Below are positions 53,380-54,560 of a stretch of DNA of 54,560 nucleotides, piece by piece. The notes under the pieces are model-generated. The model was not told where the DNA came from and did no database searches. It saw only the letters and a program-made list of their open reading frames with translations. Both the position numbers and the translations under genes were made by a program. The stretch is from Mnemiopsis leidyi (lineage: Eukaryota > Ctenophora > Tentaculata > Lobata > Bolinopsidae): positions 53,829 to 108,388 of the forward strand of contig JH154130.1 of assembly GCA_000226015.1 (NCBI GenBank), written 5' to 3'. Numbering within the stretch: the stretch's first letter is position 1; the number at the start of each line of letters is the position of its first letter.

Positions 53380-53511
53380 ATCTTGACACTGACAAACAGA
53401 CTTGATGCACGCGTCATGTAAAGCCTGTCCGTCAAAGTACGCCAAACATCGTCCGAACTTGCCGTCTATGTTGGTCAGTGTCTCACACATGTCGTGAGCT
53501 AGGTCGTGTCT
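53380..53511 (-). CDS. Exon of giant gene: first C8 in the window, main part
   Basis: 44 codons, acceptor CTATTTCAG, donor GTAAGT, phase 0 to 0. Reads RHDLAHDMCETLTNIDGKFG then RCLAYFDG, DACIKSVCQCQD. The following exon (46064-46148) begins VGCHC, so the intron falls inside the domain later than in the downstream modules. The CQC pattern resembles C8 domains of VWF/SCO-spondin-type proteins. A VWD domain would be expected upstream, outside the window. The 7.2-kb intron that follows hosts the lectin-like/sushi gene on the other strand. Confidence 0.88.
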
Positions 53512-54492
53512 CTGAAATAGAGGGTTGGTGTGTCATGCCCTAATTCGTGTCTCTGAAATAGGGGGTTGGTGTGAAAGTGGTTTGAACACGTTGAGTAGAG
53601 GTTATGTCCTTGTAAGTTGGGGACTGGTGTGAAGGGGAGTTGTTGAGAGGAGTTTGGGAGTTCAGTACCTTCAGACTGTTTTAGAAAGAGTTTTTCAGAT
53701 TTTGATTGAAAATAAGTTGCGGGAAACGAGAAGACGGTTGTTTGTAAATAATTTCATCACTATTAAATTGCTGGTTTTGGTGTTAAAGCTAGAGGTAAGA
53801 TTTAATTAGAACCCTTTTTCTTGTTCCAGGTTTACTGGCATTCTTTGCTAGTTTTGAGCCCCAGCCAAGGTGAAAAAATAATGAAAAAGATTTGAGTAGC
53901 ATTAAAAGTCAAGTACAGCTACTAAAAGCAAGAAGTTTTCTAATATTTGGTATCGGCAGGTTGACTGTAACACTCAAAGTGTTGATATCCAACATTTCGT
54001 TAAAATGATTTCAGAATCTACATATTAATATACGCCTTGTTACGCACACCACCGAACAGACTGTTCGTCTTATGATTGATTTAATCACAGAAAATGTCTC
54101 ACAAAACGGACTAATGAGAAGGAGTTTGAGAAAAATGTATAAAATCCTTTGCGAAAAAGATAACTTTGAAATTAGTGAAACTCCACATCTATCATTTATT
54201 ACTATTTTATAGTTTATTTATTTTTCATAGTTAATGGCTGCACTTGGAGAGATGGAACCACCTTTTTCGATCTGATCGAAAAATCGAAGAGTAACACGAT
54301 GACACCAACACGGATATTTGTGTGTCTCTAAGCTTATTTGACCTGATAGAATTCAGCGGGGGATGGAGCAGGTTTTAGGGCTCGGGAGTAGAGACTTGAA
54401 AGGTAATGGAGACTAGAGAGGTTAACTCTGATTTCTATAGAAGATTAAACATATCCAGATAGAAAATTAGAAAACAAGCTCACTAAACTTAC

Positions 54493-54560
54493 CGTTCTGC
54501 ACAGTGATAACTCTCGTCATGCTAGCTCACTAAACTTCCATTTCTACACAGTGATAACTC
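54493..54560 (-). CDS. Possible 3' end of an upstream exon, cut by the window edge
   Basis: A good donor (CAGAACG|GTAAGT) at 54491-54492 ends a short open stretch reading TRVITVQN. Phase 1 at this donor does not match the phase-0 acceptor of exon 53380-53511, so another exon would be needed. The sequence is duplicated in tandem (about 47 bp, TCACTAAACTT ... CAGTGATAACTC), which lowers confidence. Confidence 0.25.

Overview
The window looks like nuclear DNA from an invertebrate animal. Genes are split by short spliced introns (GT...AG), the coding content is almost all extracellular-matrix or mucus type (VWD, C8, TSP1, Ig, EGF, sushi, hemopexin, Ser/Thr-rich mucin stretches), and the non-coding DNA holds hAT-like elements, a foldback element, minisatellites and one 11-base assembly gap. 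An early-branching animal, perhaps a cnidarian, is my best guess, but nothing in the sequence proves the lineage.

The backbone of the window is one very large minus-strand gene. I can chain 31 exons from 53511 down to 6184 (about 47 kb), plus one optional cassette. Both ends are open: the 5' end lies beyond the window and the 3' end was not found. In protein order it reads: C8 module; TSP1; three Ig domains (two without the usual cysteines); TSP1; VWD; C8; then a long tail in which about ten further C8 modules alternate with Thr/Ser/Pro-rich mucin segments. Splice phases close at every junction except the last ones: exon 30726-30817 to 30456-30649 does not close, and the exon between 7180 and 6325 that should carry the missing first half of the last C8 was not found. 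I recognise no named orthologue. It is best described as a VWD/C8 mucin-like giant secreted protein.

Three plus-strand reading units sit inside introns of this gene. The first is a single-exon furin-activated matrix metalloproteinase (24005-26086) inside a 7.2-kb intron that splits a C8 domain. The second is an eight-exon gene (47711-51658) encoding a signal peptide and alternating lectin-like (F5/8 or fucolectin-like) and sushi domains, inside another 7.2-kb intron that splits a C8 domain. The third is a 207-codon ORF (34412-35035) resembling the N-terminal zinc-ribbon part of a Merlin/ISXO2-type transposase but lacking a catalytic domain.

A second minus-strand gene starts at 869 and runs off the left edge. 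Its first exon encodes a signal peptide, an Ig-like domain and a mucin segment similar to those of the giant gene, so the locus may be a head-to-tail cluster of related secreted proteins.

Three exons carry an apparent single-base frame break (near 12890, 28139 and 51034). Their lengths confirm the break in each case. Residual assembly indels are the simplest explanation, but decay is possible. Mobile DNA includes a 934-bp hAT-like element with perfect 14-bp TIRs and 8-bp TSDs (20213-21146), a 281-bp hAT-like MITE with 8-bp TSDs (36581-36861) and a foldback element (14409-15087).
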